Positions 1 to 11,830 of a DNA stretch of 64,000 nucleotides are shown here, one piece after another. A program made the translations under genes and the position numbers. Each line of letters opens with the position of its first letter. Position 1 is the first letter of the stretch. Location of the stretch: positions 4,176,001 to 4,240,000 of the forward strand of contig OY741268.1 of NCBI GenBank assembly GCA_963514095.1, read 5' to 3'. This DNA comes from Eutrigla gurnardus (taxonomy: Eukaryota > Chordata > Actinopteri > Perciformes > Triglidae). Below the pieces are notes generated by a model that ran no database searches, had not been told where the DNA came from, and saw only the letters and a list, made by a program, of their open reading frames with translations.

Positions 1-274
1 AATGCATTCTGGTAGCGTCGCGGCGAATGTCGAGAGACGGCGCGCGAGTTGGCCGCTCCTCATTTGCCTAAAGTTGAAGTCGAATCTACATTATGCTAAT
101 CAGAGGCGCCGGGCTCGACTCGCCGCCTCGGGAATGCTCGCGAACGCTCGCAAAAATGTGTTGTTTAAAGGAGAGCGCCTGTCAATCATCCTCTAGTGGC
201 AGCCCACCAAGCGTGCATTACTGGGAAGCGGCACGTCCACACGCGTTTAAAATCGCCCCTGTGGACACGTACCT
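1..274. mobile_element. MITE family M1, copy 1 (cut by window edge)
   Basis: This matches 15331-15595 nearly base for base and also most of 14731-14963. Its right end reads GGACACGTACCT, the inverted form of the AGGTGCGTGTCC start seen in copy 3. About 65 bp of the left end lie outside the window. It holds no convincing coding region. The 3-bp target duplications of the sister copies suggest a PIF/Harbinger-type non-autonomous element. Confidence 0.8.
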
Positions 275-277
275 TAA

Positions 278-848
278 GTCTCCATGGACTTTTCTGTCGC
301 GCCGCCGAAAATCGTGTGCGATCCGCGCACCCCCGTTCAGACCAGACGCGTATTTCTCCGCGGCAGTCGACAAGCGCTTCTGCTCAGCTGTTCATTCAGA
401 GCTATTTTTTTCCATTAAACCCCATACAATTAATACGCCATGTTTCTGTAACCAAGAAGTTTGTGCACTTCTTGTATTTATCCGTTCTCTCTGAGAGAGA
501 GAAAGAGAGCGAGAGAGAGAGAGAGAGAGGGACACACACACAGACAGAGAGTGTGTATGGTAGTAGACAGTAGTAGTGCAGATATACCGTTGAAATACAC
601 ATATTTGTGTATCTACTCTTCACATTTATTAAATGTATTGTCTCTTCCTGTTTCCCAGCGCAAGTTTAGATACACAAATATGATCGTGTTTGTCAATCGC
701 GGTATTTTATTTTGAAAATTGCTTTTATTTTGAAAATTGACTGTATTGTCTCGTGTTTCTCTGTGTGATTTCCTGCCAGAATTGACGCGTTCACTCGCGG
801 CACGCACAAAAAATAGAGCAGACGCCGAAACGATCGCTTCACGGCGCG
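278..848 (+). repeat. Repeat R2, copy A, with GA/CA microsatellite
   Basis: Positions about 290-745 reappear in inverted orientation at about 16245-16735, including the same simple-repeat core (GA/CA-rich, about 484-560) and the paired blocks reading attttgaaaattg. The interior shows only short chance frames. Copy A is interrupted at its right end by the 14.35-kb transposon: the GC-rich end that should follow is found at 15214-15262, beyond the transposon. Class unknown; the GC-rich ends suggest a MITE. Confidence 0.7.
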
Positions 849-854
849 GGAGGG

Positions 855-1794
855 TATGGAAGGCCATCCAGTTCAAATATACGTGAATTCTAACACGTTA
901 ACAACACGTAGACAACACGTAGACTGCACGTAGACAACACGTAGACAACACGTTGTCAACGCGTCAATCTTTTCACGCGTCGTTAACGTGTCATTAACGT
1001 GTTGTTTACGTGTTGTCTACGTGTTGTCTACGTGTTGTTAACGTGTTAACGACGCGTCAACGACGCATTCATTTCATGTGATTGTGAGCCCTTTGGCCAC
1101 TTGTCCAGTTTGAACGGGTGAGAGTCATAAGTTCCCATTGGCTACTGAGAAGTAGGGTTAAACCATTTCTGTAAGCCTGGGGCATTTTCCACCGACTATT
1201 TAACATGATAAGGAACCTCTTATTTCTTTGCCATTTTCTTCCTTTATTGTGTAGCTTATAAAAATAAGACATTTGGATTGCAGTTTTATTACTTTATTAA
1301 TGATTACTAATTATTAGTTATTAAATTATAGATTTTTTTTATCAGGATAAAATTGCCTCCTTTTGCTCCACTATAGTGAGCATTCAAGCTTTAACACCAT
1401 TCTTCAAACTTTAATTTTATAGCCTTAAAAACATTAACAATCATGACGGGAAAACGTTACTGCAATGGTACTCACTCAATGCTTTAATGAATATCTGAAT
1501 TTGGAAAACATGGAACTTTCCTCTGAGCATTTTAATTTAATATATGACCAGCAGGGGGCATATCATACTATACTCTTCTTCCTGATGAAATGGTAAAATA
1601 CAGGTTAAGTATGTCCAGGTTTTATTTTGATGCTTGGGGTGGGAAGCCCTGTTGACATCATTTTATATTGTTTTTATATTTTCTTCTCTTTTGACCATAA
1701 GAACAGAACATGCATTTTCCCTTTTATAACAAGAAAGCACAGTAACAATACTGCAGTGCTTAATAAGCTATTTTATTAACAGAAAATATTTCAA
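855..1794. repeat. Left terminal inverted repeat of the 14.35-kb transposon
   Basis: The reverse complement of this block is found at 13945-15207, once the 299-bp MITE at 14665-14963 and one copy of its 3-bp duplication are discounted. Matching runs from the outermost TATGGAAGG to about 1794. A chance 67-codon frame at 1069-1272 reappears in the other copy with almost no change, which shows how similar the two repeats are. Confidence 0.9.
898..1075. repeat. Subterminal palindrome of iterated ACGTGTTGTCT/AGACAACACGT units
   Basis: About 45 bp in from the transposon end, an 11-bp unit AGACAACACGT repeats about five times. After a short spacer near 965-985 the complementary unit ACGTGTTGTCT repeats, so the block can fold into a long hairpin. 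The same block occurs inverted at about 14975-15170. Arrays of short subterminal repeats are commonly transposase binding sites in large DNA transposons; that role is inferred here. Confidence 0.8.
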
Positions 1795-1910
1795 CACCTC
1801 TCGTGACAAAATTTGCTCAGATACAGTCGGTGTCACTCGTCTACTGGCAATAGGAAAGGAGTCTATCGGCTATATGCAGCAAGTTTACAGCCGTGGCCAT
1901 GGACGGGAAA

Positions 1911-4116
1911 TTACTGTTCCAAAATGTAAATTACACTTCGGAGTGTATCTATAGCCAGACTACCAATTGGGCCAGCCAGAGTGTCCACATCCTGGAGTTG
2001 TTGCATCTGTGCATAGCTTGGACTGAATTGGTTAGCAGGGACTGTTACTACTTCTTGCCAATTCAGAGCAGGAAGAGCAGCAGCTGCATCTTGTTGTGCA
2101 GTGTCAGATGCAAAAATCTCTGCCATGGCTGTGAGTGGTTGTGTTTGCCTCTGAAGACATCCTTGGACAAATATCTGACATGGTGTGTGGTGGCCAACAG
2201 TGCGCAAGCCATGGTTGTTCCATTGTTCCCTGAAGACCTCCAGGTCCCGGTTAATCCGTGGCAGGTAAACATGATGCAGTGCCCACAAGTGCAGCTCATT
2301 GGTACAGTCAATGATTCCATCATTTTCAAGGAAGGAGAAAAGCTGGTGGTACACATTAGTCATACCCCGCCAAATATCCCCCCAAAGTCTCTCAATCCGC
2401 TGGTTATGGACACTTCTGCCCCGTATGGCACTTCCCCGTTCTGATCCACGGTAAATGTTCATGAACAAGCAAACGGCATTGTTTTCGCCCCCGTAGTCAC
2501 ACCTTACTCGAGATGGTACCCCATACCTAGCAGTGGCTTGAACAAACTGATCAAACACTGTGCTACTTCTGTTATTATCTGAAGCCTGCAAAAACACAAC
2601 CAGTCTGCTGAAGCCACAGATTCCACCATGGATCACCATTCTCCACCTAAAAATTAATTTGTATTCTGTGTTAGGATAACTGTGTTAATAACTTCAGGGT
2701 TCTATGCTCGCTCCTGCTAAAAATGTAGGGTTGCAGTCAAAGTGCAATTTTCTATGTACTGTAATATCAATGAATCAGTAATATAATACAAAACAGACAC
2801 AGCAAACATCTCATTATTACAAGTTATATAAGCAGTCATCTCTCTCTCTAGTATGCTGCTGAGATACTTCATTTTCTTTTAATTCGTCTCATGCATTACA
2901 GTTTTCTGTTATTTTTTGTGTGTGAATTATGCCTTGCAATGAAAAGCACTTTGAATTGCATTAACTTGACTGACTGACTAGAGAGAGCCCACTGTATGAA
3001 TTCAAGAAAATACCTTCATCTTGAGTTGACAAAGCCGTTTGCACTAGTTGAATAAAACCGGTCACTAATGGAAGGAGTTCGTCTGCATCATCCAACGGGA
3101 GAATCCTCCCTCTTGCCCATCTGATGCTCCTCTCAAGGGTCTCCAGTCTAAGGAATAAAAAAAAAACGGGTGTAAGGAACACAGGTAGGACCCAAGAATG
3201 CAGGCTCGACTCAGAAAAACGGTTTTAATTACAGCAGAGGTCGGTACACGGGTGTTCAGTCCACAAAGGCAAAGGTACAAATCCAAAAGGCTAAGGCAAA
3301 GTCAAAAAGGCAAAAACTGGTCACACTGGGAAGGCTCACAAGAAAACTACGGAAATCACTGGAACGCTGACATAAGGGACAAGACGAACTGGCAACAAGA
3401 GGAAAAGCACACACAGACTAAATACTCTCGGGGGGGGGGGATAACGAGGCCCAGGTGCAGCACGTTAGGGCAGGGTAGGCAATCACACAGGAGGGCAGGA
3501 AGTTAAGGGACCTGAAACGAGACAACAAATGAGTAACCAAAGTAAAACAGGAAGTACGAGACTAGAAAAACTGGGAGGACAGACAAACCACTATACACCA
3601 CGACGGGGCGTGACAACGGGACCTGTATGAACTAAGAAGAATTTAAACAACAAGCTACCTAGACACTAAACACATTCAATAAGTGTGCGTTTAAAGTCAG
3701 CGTTTGTCAAAATCCTCAAAACAGAGTAAATTCAATTCATCCCCAATGCTAACTTTAGCCTGCTACAATTCGAGGCGTAACAGGCGAGTTTGCACAACTG
3801 CTAACACACATGATAGCTGTCAGCTTTAGCGTTATTTCAAACATGTACATATGTAATTGGTGATTAATGACTGTTTTACCATTAATTGTGTGCTCAGCCG
3901 CATGGAGGATATTTAGAATTTGCCACAATACCAGGCCAAACAACCTTTGTTAGCTTGCCAATAGCATGCATTTATTCATTTGGAGTCAAACATAAAGTAG
4001 TATTACCTTACAAGTACTGGCCGCAGGACATCACTTGAAACATTATCCGTGAGGAAAAGTCTTGAACTTTCTCCATATGTAGCTTTACAATGATCCAGAA
4101 AAGTTGAAAGAGCCAT
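1911..4116 (-). pseudogene. Integrase-core (rve-like DDE) transposase, central exons missing
   Basis: Exon 1 is 4007-4116, starting MALSTFLDHC and ending at donor AG|GTAATA. Exon 2 is 3014-3147, with acceptor ttag and donor AAG|GTATTT, and encodes a helical stretch rich in Leu and Asp. Exon 3 is 1911-2646, with acceptor tttttag, and encodes the integrase core. Its motifs are VIHGGICGFSRLVVF, the second catalytic Asp in RCDYGGENN and the Glu in NQRIERLWGD. The exon carrying the first catalytic Asp and the N-terminal DNA-binding part is absent: only 367 bp separate exons 2 and 3, with no candidate, and the intron phases do not match (exon 2 leaves one base, exon 3 needs two before it). The family is the integrase-core protein common in fish and other metazoan genomes. 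It probably moved the 14.35-kb element; this copy should be inactive. A solo-LTR-like repeat sits in intron 1. Confidence 0.8.
3171..3615. mobile_element. Solo-LTR-like repeat with 5-bp target duplication
   Basis: The block starts TG (TGTAAGGAAC) and ends CA (GGCGTGACA), and is flanked on both sides by ACGGG (3166-3170 and 3616-3620). TG...CA ends plus a 5-bp duplication are the signature of a retroviral-type LTR left by recombination. No internal coding region is present. It shares a GGACCCAA..GCA motif near its start with 18583-19012, and similar structure with 22175-23064. It lies in an intron of the transposase gene. Confidence 0.65.
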
Positions 4117-4726
4117 GACCTTCGGTCCTTGTAACCCGCTCGCATCTATTTTTTTCCAGACCCCGTGCAGATCCTACGGAAGCCTGTTGCATTGCAACAT
4201 TTTGCTCAACTCACCTCAAATTACACACCGCCACCTACTGGCCAAACTAAAATAGCCGTCAGGCAGACTCGAGCATAAGTAGCACAAACCTTGCTGCTCA
4301 AATGGATATTTTTATTAACATTTCCCTAAAAACCCAAGTTTTCATACTCTGATCTGTGCAGCAGTTAATTATAGGAGATACACTTTCAAACAGCACTGCT
4401 CAAATTCTGTAAACGTTTATCTAAATACAGCTTTTTGATTAAGAGATCTTTCACATTGTGTTTTAGGTCAACTAATGACCTATAAATAGACATCTAAATT
4501 TCTAATAAGGACAGTTCCAGAAACAATAGCAGGTTGATCAGCTAAAGCTTGAAAACTACTTGACCATGTGCGTAATTTCCTAATGTCCTACTATAGTGAC
4601 TCTTTGTTTACTTGTAATAGCATACACATCAAATAATATCAGAAAGAACGATGCAACAGGTTTGAATCATATTCAGTCATTTAATAGCCAAACAAAAACA
4701 GCCATTATTAAATGCTCTCAGTGACT

Positions 4727-7700
4727 TTAAGCCAGACCAAAAGTGGGAGCTTGAATAATGCCCTCACACATAAACTTGGTGAATTGTGCATAAGTGTCAT
4801 GGATAGGCAGTTTCAAATTTACAAGGCAGGTGTTGGCTTCAGGGTACTTCCGCCCTGTCTCGTGAATGAAAGTCAGTGTTGGGTGAGGGGAAAAACCAAG
4901 AGCTGGCACTCTGTCAGCTCCAGAGGCAAACACCAGGATTTGTTCCATTGTGATCTCCGACACACCATCTGTTAAATTGTGCAGTAAAACAATAATCAAC
5001 AGCTGAAAATAGAGAAATTATGTCAGCAAAAGTCGGAGTAGCTCAAATGAAATCTCAAACATACTCAGCACAACTGTTCGAGTGAATCATTAATTTACCT
5101 TCAATATCTAGTAGGAAGTCTCTCCAGTACCCTTCCACTCTCTTCTCTTTTCGCCACCAGTTGCTTTCAGGATGGGACAGCGTTGCTTTGAACAGGGAGA
5201 TCAAGTCTGTAGCCTTTAAAGGCCTCTCTGATGAATAAAACACCTCTTTGAAGATGCTGGGGTAGATTTTCATCAGGTCCAGGAGACCAAGTGTGTTCAG
5301 TCCTTCAGCAAGTCTGTAAGGAACAACTAAAATTAAAAAAAGATCGATAGATCTCCTTTTCTATACACATAGAAAAACAAAACAAGTGATGTATAAGTAA
5401 GCATGTTCAGAGAAAAGCATATTAGGCCAACACACCCAAGTGATGAGAATTAAGCAATTGCCATAGGTTAAGTGAATCAGGAGTGCCACAGAATTGCTCT
5501 TCATTACCCATTTACGTATCCTTTAACAAAGACAGACCCAACACATTGTGAACAGTCGACCTTTGGCCCAAATCAAACAGAAGCAAGTGAACTATATTAG
5601 ACAACAGTATGTGGCACCATGAAGGTTTATTTTTCAGCAATAAATACTTATTTTCCAGCTCACCCAAGCATTTTCCTAAAAAAAATAAGTAAAATCTGGT
5701 TCAACTGCTGTAGATCGGTCATGAACAAAATTAAGGATTTAAAATAGTTAACACAATTTACAATTTATAGACACCATTACAGATGAACGTGGGACTATAC
5801 ACAAATACTCACTGTTGTAGGGCTTGTTTTGTCCTTCCTTCAACGTAGAAACTTGTGGCAGCCTGAACCAACTGGTCCCGTCCCTCCATGGTGGTGATAT
5901 GCCTCAGGGACCCCAACAAGGACAGGCTCTCTGCAGCTTCCTCAATGGCAGCTCTAGCTGCTGGTACATCAACTGCCTCACTGATCTTTAAGACAGACAG
6001 TTCATTAGTAGAAGCAGGCCGTTGAGATACTTCAAATTGTACAAGATAAATAAATAAAGCCAGCAAGTAAGGACAAAATAGACATACCTTTTTGAGTTTC
6101 AACTGCAAATCCAGATCTTCTACTTCTTCCAGAGTGGGTGGTGATGTAGGTGTAGAGCAAAGGTTTTGGTAGAGCCTCTCGGAAAAAAAAAAAAGGTAAC
6201 ACTCCTCCATGCACGAATGCGACAGCCATCATCACTCCATATGTTTTGTAGAGACCTCTGTGTAATGCTGCAAAAATGGAAATGTTGAAAAAGATTTTCC
6301 AGTGGATAACAGTTGGCAAAGATCCACAGGATAAGGTGTTAACAAACTCAAATCTAACATTTGAACAAAAGGCAGGAATATCAGTTAAATAAGTGCCATG
6401 TGTGGGTACTAACCATGGCTGTCCAGGGACAGGTTTTTACTGTTCTGTGGCCCTGTAAATAGGGTGCTGTCTTTGAGAGCCATCATAAGCAGTCGGAAAA
6501 ACCCCCTCATCCACTGAACCCTCTGCTTGCATGAAGTCATCCATAAATATGACACTTAATTTGGCTTCTGGATTGAAACTCCTCCTTGAAAAGGCTCGGA
6601 TGGCACCATCCAGTATGTTCTCTCTGCATACATTAATCATATTACAGCTGGGCGTCTCTCCAATCCAGACCTTTGATGCTAGAGTGGTCAGTAAGGTTTT
6701 CAGATCTGATCTGGAACAATAACACAACAGTAACCGGGTATGTCCATGAGCAGTGGCAGGTGATGGAAGTTGCATTATCATATTATTATATTTTATCTGT
6801 ATGAAGCACTCTATTGGCCTACTGTCCCCAGCTCATTTAATACAGTAAATGATCTATTAATATTAAAGTAGGAATCTACCACTTACTCGTTAGTGTCATT
6901 AACATGACTCAAATTCAGGAAGCCAGCAGTTGTATCCAAGGGCAGGGATGAGATGTTTTGAGGAGTGTTCTCTTCTTCGGGAACTAGAGTGTCCTGGCAA
7001 AGAACAAAAATTCAAACCTGAGTAAACTCAATTACCATTAAATAATGACGTTTTAAATTAAATAGTAATACAGGAGCCTCACAGCAATGTCTGTGTCCAT
7101 TACGTCATCCCAGGTTACAAAAACGGTGCAGGATTCATTGATATGATCAATTATTCTGCCCGTTGTTGTACTTCTTATTGGTGATGCCATGGCTCTCTGA
7201 ATAGAGAACACCTCTGTTGCTATGTCATCCGAGCCGACAAAGTCAAATAGGTGCTTCAAAGGAAAAGAAAAAATATATTAATGCTGAGCACATATAATCT
7301 CGTTTAAGGTTCTTATACAATTAAAGAAAAAAAAAGTGTACATTGACAATGTTGCATATAATTTAAATCTTTAATTTATAAATTTGGGGGATTTTTGTAA
7401 ATTAGCAATAATGCACCATACAGTATCTGATATCCAAACACAATTTTCAACTACCTGAATTGGCTGCATGAGGTGAAACCTCCTCCTTACACAATGGCCA
7501 TCTGGATATTTCACTTGCAGTGGAATGCCATCCTGCGGCTCGGCGTGATTGCTCAAATTAAGCCGTCTTCTTTCCAAAGCCTGTCAAAGAGAACAAGAAA
7601 TAAACCCGTCTAGGCTTGGTTCAATAAAAAAAAATAAAAAAATAAAAAATAAAAAAAAGTCACTCCATGCCTCTTTGCGTTTTCTGTAAACTTCTACTTC

Positions 7701-10221
7701 TCTGCGCTGTGCCTGGTCCTGTGGGGGGAGAAAAAAAAAGGTCAAAATCTCTCACACACACGCACGCACGCACGGCTGAGTGTGCTTACCCTTTCTTGGT
7801 CAGTCTGCAGACTTCTAAGGTATTCCTCATCTTGTCTTGCACGTAGTGCTCGCCACTCATGTAAATCCTATTGGACAACATTAAGAAATGTAAAAACATT
7901 AAATTTATGATTGACATTGTTTTATATTCAAAGTCACTCGTATGAAACTCAAAAGACAAAAGCTTACATCAGCAATATCATCTGCTACTTCCACCACATC
8001 TGTTCCTTCCACTACATCTGTGTCATGAGATTCCTGTACGACCTGTAAAACATCAATAAGTGTGATATAGCAATGTCAACAATTGATTGTCTTAACACTT
8101 CAAAAATGTTGATGTGGGATAATCGTCATAGATAAATGTCCAATAGATGATGCTGATAACTGTACTTACATCCCTCTCCATTGTATGAGGCCTCTCCGGG
8201 GAGTTACGCAGAGTATGCACCACCTGAACATCCTTCAAAATACCAGGACAACACCCCATTTTTTGGCAAATTATGAAATATGCCATTATATATGAAGTAT
8301 ACAATAAGCCTAGAAACAGCTTTAAAAAGGCAGGGTTGGTAATGTAGAAAATCTAGGAAGATGCATCTCCTCGGGGCTCCGTATAACAGCTGTCAGGTGT
8401 AAAGACCATTTCAAATAATATATAAAAAAAGTGTATATTGGAAATGGTTACCAACACTGCCTTTAAAATGGAGCTTGAACAGGTATTGATAAAAGGTGCC
8501 TACATCATCTTGGTCCAGGCTTTGGCCAGAGTCCAAGACTTCTTCTGCATCCTAAAGAGACCAAAATAATGTATTGGTTATTTGATCATCTGGATGTAAA
8601 CACCTACAATATACTGCTAAAATGTTGCTTTTCACAGATTTGTACGGTGGTAAAAAAATATTCTTACATTACACCCATCTTGCTGTTCGTCAACCTGCTC
8701 TGCCAGACTCTCCTTTAAAAAGTAGGGAGTAAACGTTACTATGACATAGTTCAGTTATATGCAAGTCCACATGAGCAGGTCAACCCAATACAGTGACAAT
8801 TAGATTTACACATTCAAAATTCAGTTTATGATTATACAGTACTTTTAGCTCAAGGTATGGTAAATGTACAGTACCTTTGGGAGTATATATAAAGCTGATC
8901 GATTAAGCTCTCTGCTGGCTTTCAGTACAGATGGTGACAGTGGAGAAACTTGAAGTCTTGTAATTTTTTTATGACAATCTACCCTTGCCAACTCAAAATC
9001 AGTGTTGCCCACTCTTGGAAATGCATTTTGGAGGACAGCATGGAACTCCTCCGCTGACAAGGACACTGGCGCCTTTATTTTTCTCAAAGCTTCTGCTACA
9101 ATGCAAATTGCATGAAAGAAAATCACTACAAAACAAGTAATTTGTGCAAAATTCTCTTACAGAAACATATAATGTAGCCTGTGCATAATGAAACGTATTG
9201 TAACATACCTTTTTGTGGGTGGAATGTTTCCATATCAGGATGGAGGAGGAGACCAACTCTGAAAGTGGCAAGTCTTGTTTGCCCCCTCCTCCTTGGCCCT
9301 CTACTGGAGGCCGCATTTTGCCTGAACGTCCTCAACCTGAAAAAATGACAGAAAATATGCAGACTGGAAACGTAAAGCCAAAAGCTTAATTAGCCAAGGA
9401 TTCCTAAAAGAATAAATTGTTATCAAAACGGAGTAGATAACCGGACATAAAATACTGGATCCAACCGTTTTAAAAACCTCTTTAAGAAACTGTAGTAAAT
9501 GTAGGCCTACTGCCAAACTACTCTACTGTGGAGTCCTCTATTTCATAAAACCTTAAACAGGGATCCTACAGCTTAAGGCAAGTTAAATTCAAGACCTTAA
9601 GACTTTTTTAATGCCACCTGGAATGAAATTCCAGAGCAATTTCACAATAAAATAAAAACAAAAAAAACGTGGATCTGCTCTGCGCCTCCCTGTCGCAACC
9701 ACATTACCGGTTTGTTGGTTCCATGGTGAGAGGCATTCGGTAAAATATTTAAAAATGCATTTTAAGATTTTATGGATCCGCGGGAACCCTGTTATATGGC
9801 TGAAATCGTTCTATCCAACGTGTCGTTTCCAAATATGGCATTTTTGCCAAGTTAGCTTGCTAAATAGGCTAATGTTAGCCAACACTACAGCACACACACT
9901 TCAATCATGGATGCGTTATAAGAATCCCAACTACAAATTCATTGAGACAACGTCACGGAATATTTTATTCACCTGAATTAAACATGACTTACCTAAATTA
10001 CTCCGTCAATGGTTAGCTTAAACATAGGTTACAATACCGACGCAAACTTCAACCTTGTGAACATCACTTGGGGTCCGTTACAGATAATTCTAAGTACGGT
10101 AGCCTACTTACCTTTCTACAAGACTCCCGGAAGAACTCGGCTGCACCTCTCGGTTCTGAATTCGTTCAATGATACCATTAAATCGGTTACTCATAGCACT
10201 GATGTAATCGCGAGTCGACAT
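4727..10221 (-). pseudogene. UBX-HECT ubiquitin-ligase-like gene, 17 exons, two frameshifts
   Basis: I assembled 17 exons on the minus strand: 10221-10112, 9336-9209, 9095-8875, 8712-8668, 8551-8504, 8232-8170, 8042-7968, 7867-7790, 7718-7671, 7580-7455, 7253-7083, 6993-6887, 6710-6414, 6267-6088, 5985-5813, 5313-5099 and 4968-4727. All have AG acceptors and GT donors except the exon-9 donor, which is GC. Phases match at every junction up to exon 13. Residues about 231-272 give a charged coil (RARQDEEYLRSLQTDQER) and 285-360 a UBX-like fold (VKYPDGHCVRRRF, then HLFDFVGSDD). From about 405 a HECT domain begins (INVCRENILDGAIRAF, SVIFMDDF) and ends with the C-lobe catalytic Cys in PEANTCLVNLKLP. 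HECT enzymes pass ubiquitin through this Cys. The product resembles the G2E3-like family expanded in fish. Defects: a frame change at about 6497-6507, where FFRLLMMALKD continues in another frame, and another in an A-run at 6183-6194. Confidence 0.85.
9558..9791. mobile_element. hAT-type MITE in intron 1 of the HECT gene
   Basis: It starts CAGGGATCCTACAGCTTAAG and ends ATCCGCGGGAACCCTG, so the ends are inverted copies (CAGGGWTCC). The same end type, CGCGGGAACCCTG, closes the hAT remnant at 21776, which carries a hAT transposase fragment, so the two are probably related. I saw no clean 8-bp target duplication. Confidence 0.55.
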
Positions 10222-10224
10222 AGC

Positions 10225-10390
10225 GCACCGTCCGACACCAACAGAAAGTACTGCCGCGTGCAGCCAGCAAGCCACGGTCAGGTCTGTGGCTGCAAATGAG
10301 TGGGGGAGGGGAAGCAGCGTTGTGATTGGCTGCAGTTTAACAGGCAAATATACAGCCTGCAAGTGACTTGCACCTCGCTCTTTAGTCAAG
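10225..10390 (-). promoter_or_regulatory. Probable promoter region of the HECT gene
   Basis: Immediately upstream of the start codon at 10221 lies a locally GC-rich stretch in an otherwise AT-rich neighbourhood. It contains a GGGGGAGGGG block and an inverted CCAAT box (ATTGG near 10325) about 100 bp before the ATG. I see no TATA box. The assignment rests on position and composition only. Confidence 0.4.
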
Positions 10391-11830
10391 CCTGTTTCTT
10401 TTTTTTTCTTTTTTTTTTCAATTTAGAAATCTTTATTTTAGATTGCGAACAAGCAGACAATCGGCAAAAATAGATATTCCTACAAATAAAACCAGTGTGC
10501 AAATAATACACACAAAAATATAGCTAAACTGTCATGACTGTGGGTTTTTGTAGTGTTGGTTTCCTGTTGCTATGACAACATGTGAACGCTGACGGTAGCG
10601 GCGTTTATTCAAATAAATATAAATATAAATAATATGGGCGATCAAATAAACGCCCATGAAATGACAATTTGGCGCAGGTAAATAAAATCAACGCTAACCA
10701 TCAAGAGCCATTACCCTAAGGACCTTAACAAATGTATTTTCACAAGTTGTCATATCATATTTCGAAAAATAAATGCGTAGATCATTGCGGGTTACGCTAG
10801 CTTAAATGACGGTTTCCACTATAGCGCCGTCATTACAGTAGCCTACAAACACACTTAATGTTACGTTACTAATATAAGAAAGCACAGTCATTTAAACAGA
10901 GCAATATACACCTTTTCAAAGATGTAAACATAAACATTACAAACAACATAGGCCTACTGTTGTATCTGGAAATATACTATACTGTAAAAAGAATAACAGT
11001 TGAGCAAATGCATATAAATACATTTTGTGCCACATTTGCATGATCTTGAGGGTGCAATTAAATCTGTTGAACCATGTTAATATGTTTTTATATCGCCCAA
11101 TGCTGGTTTAGGATACAGGCCATTGTAACGAATACCGTCTTTGGAAAACAATGTGAACCTTTTTTGAGCATTTTTTAATTTAATTTAGGTCTATGACCAG
11201 CAGGGGACACACTAACAATGGGGCTTGTTAAAACCTAAACAAACCTCTTTTTGTTCAGAGATTAGGTACTCATCAGACATATTTGGGTAGCCTACACAGG
11301 TGTTATTTACCCATTTTAATGGATGGTAGGCTAAAGCCTTCTAAAGACCTTCAGGATTAGAATGAGTGCTTAATAGGTCAGATAATAATTTAATTTGGCT
11401 TGCTTGACAGCAGATGTTAACTACTTTGTCAAAGTCCTTTTTTTTTTATTAAAGCCATTTACCTGAGAATGTAAGTGTTTGGCCAATTATTTAAAGGCAA
11501 AGGCTATTTCCCCATGGTACAAATTTCAATGTATGCTATTTGTAGCCAGGTGTAGCCTATTATTCACTGAATATCAACCAGAATTAATTTATGGCTGCTT
11601 TTCTGACCGTTTTTATGCTGGTCTAGCAATGTGACAGACTTAAAATGGCTTACTGACAGTATGAAAAGGCTGGGAATGATGTGATTCCACTGCAAACTGC
11701 TCAAGACAGGAAACAAATTACAGACAGTTGAATATTATAAATTAATGTATATTATGAATGAATCAACGAAACAATGAATGAATGTTATTACAACAACAAC
11801 AACACTAATAATAATAATAATAACACATCT
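10391..11830. other. AT-rich spacer inside the 14.35-kb element; no gene seen
   Basis: It opens with a T-rich tract and has no frame with recognisable content. Around 11150-11215 a degenerate echo of the inverted-repeat interior is present (gagcatttt...ctatgaccagcaggggacac, compare 1530-1560), so part of the spacer derives from the same ancestral sequence as the TIR. A short AAC/AAT triplet repeat lies at about 11790-11824. Confidence 0.5.

Noticed and set aside
1893..2444. Plus-strand open frame of 183 codons
   Set aside because: It lies antisense to the integrase-core exon, whose minus-strand reading has clear family motifs; the plus frame has none.
4727..10221. The HECT gene as a resident host gene that the transposon happened to surround
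   Set aside because: It lies wholly between the TIRs and has the same orientation and spacing as the transposase. The flanks outside the TIRs are unrelated repeats rejoined by a 6-bp duplication. I cannot exclude a recent capture.
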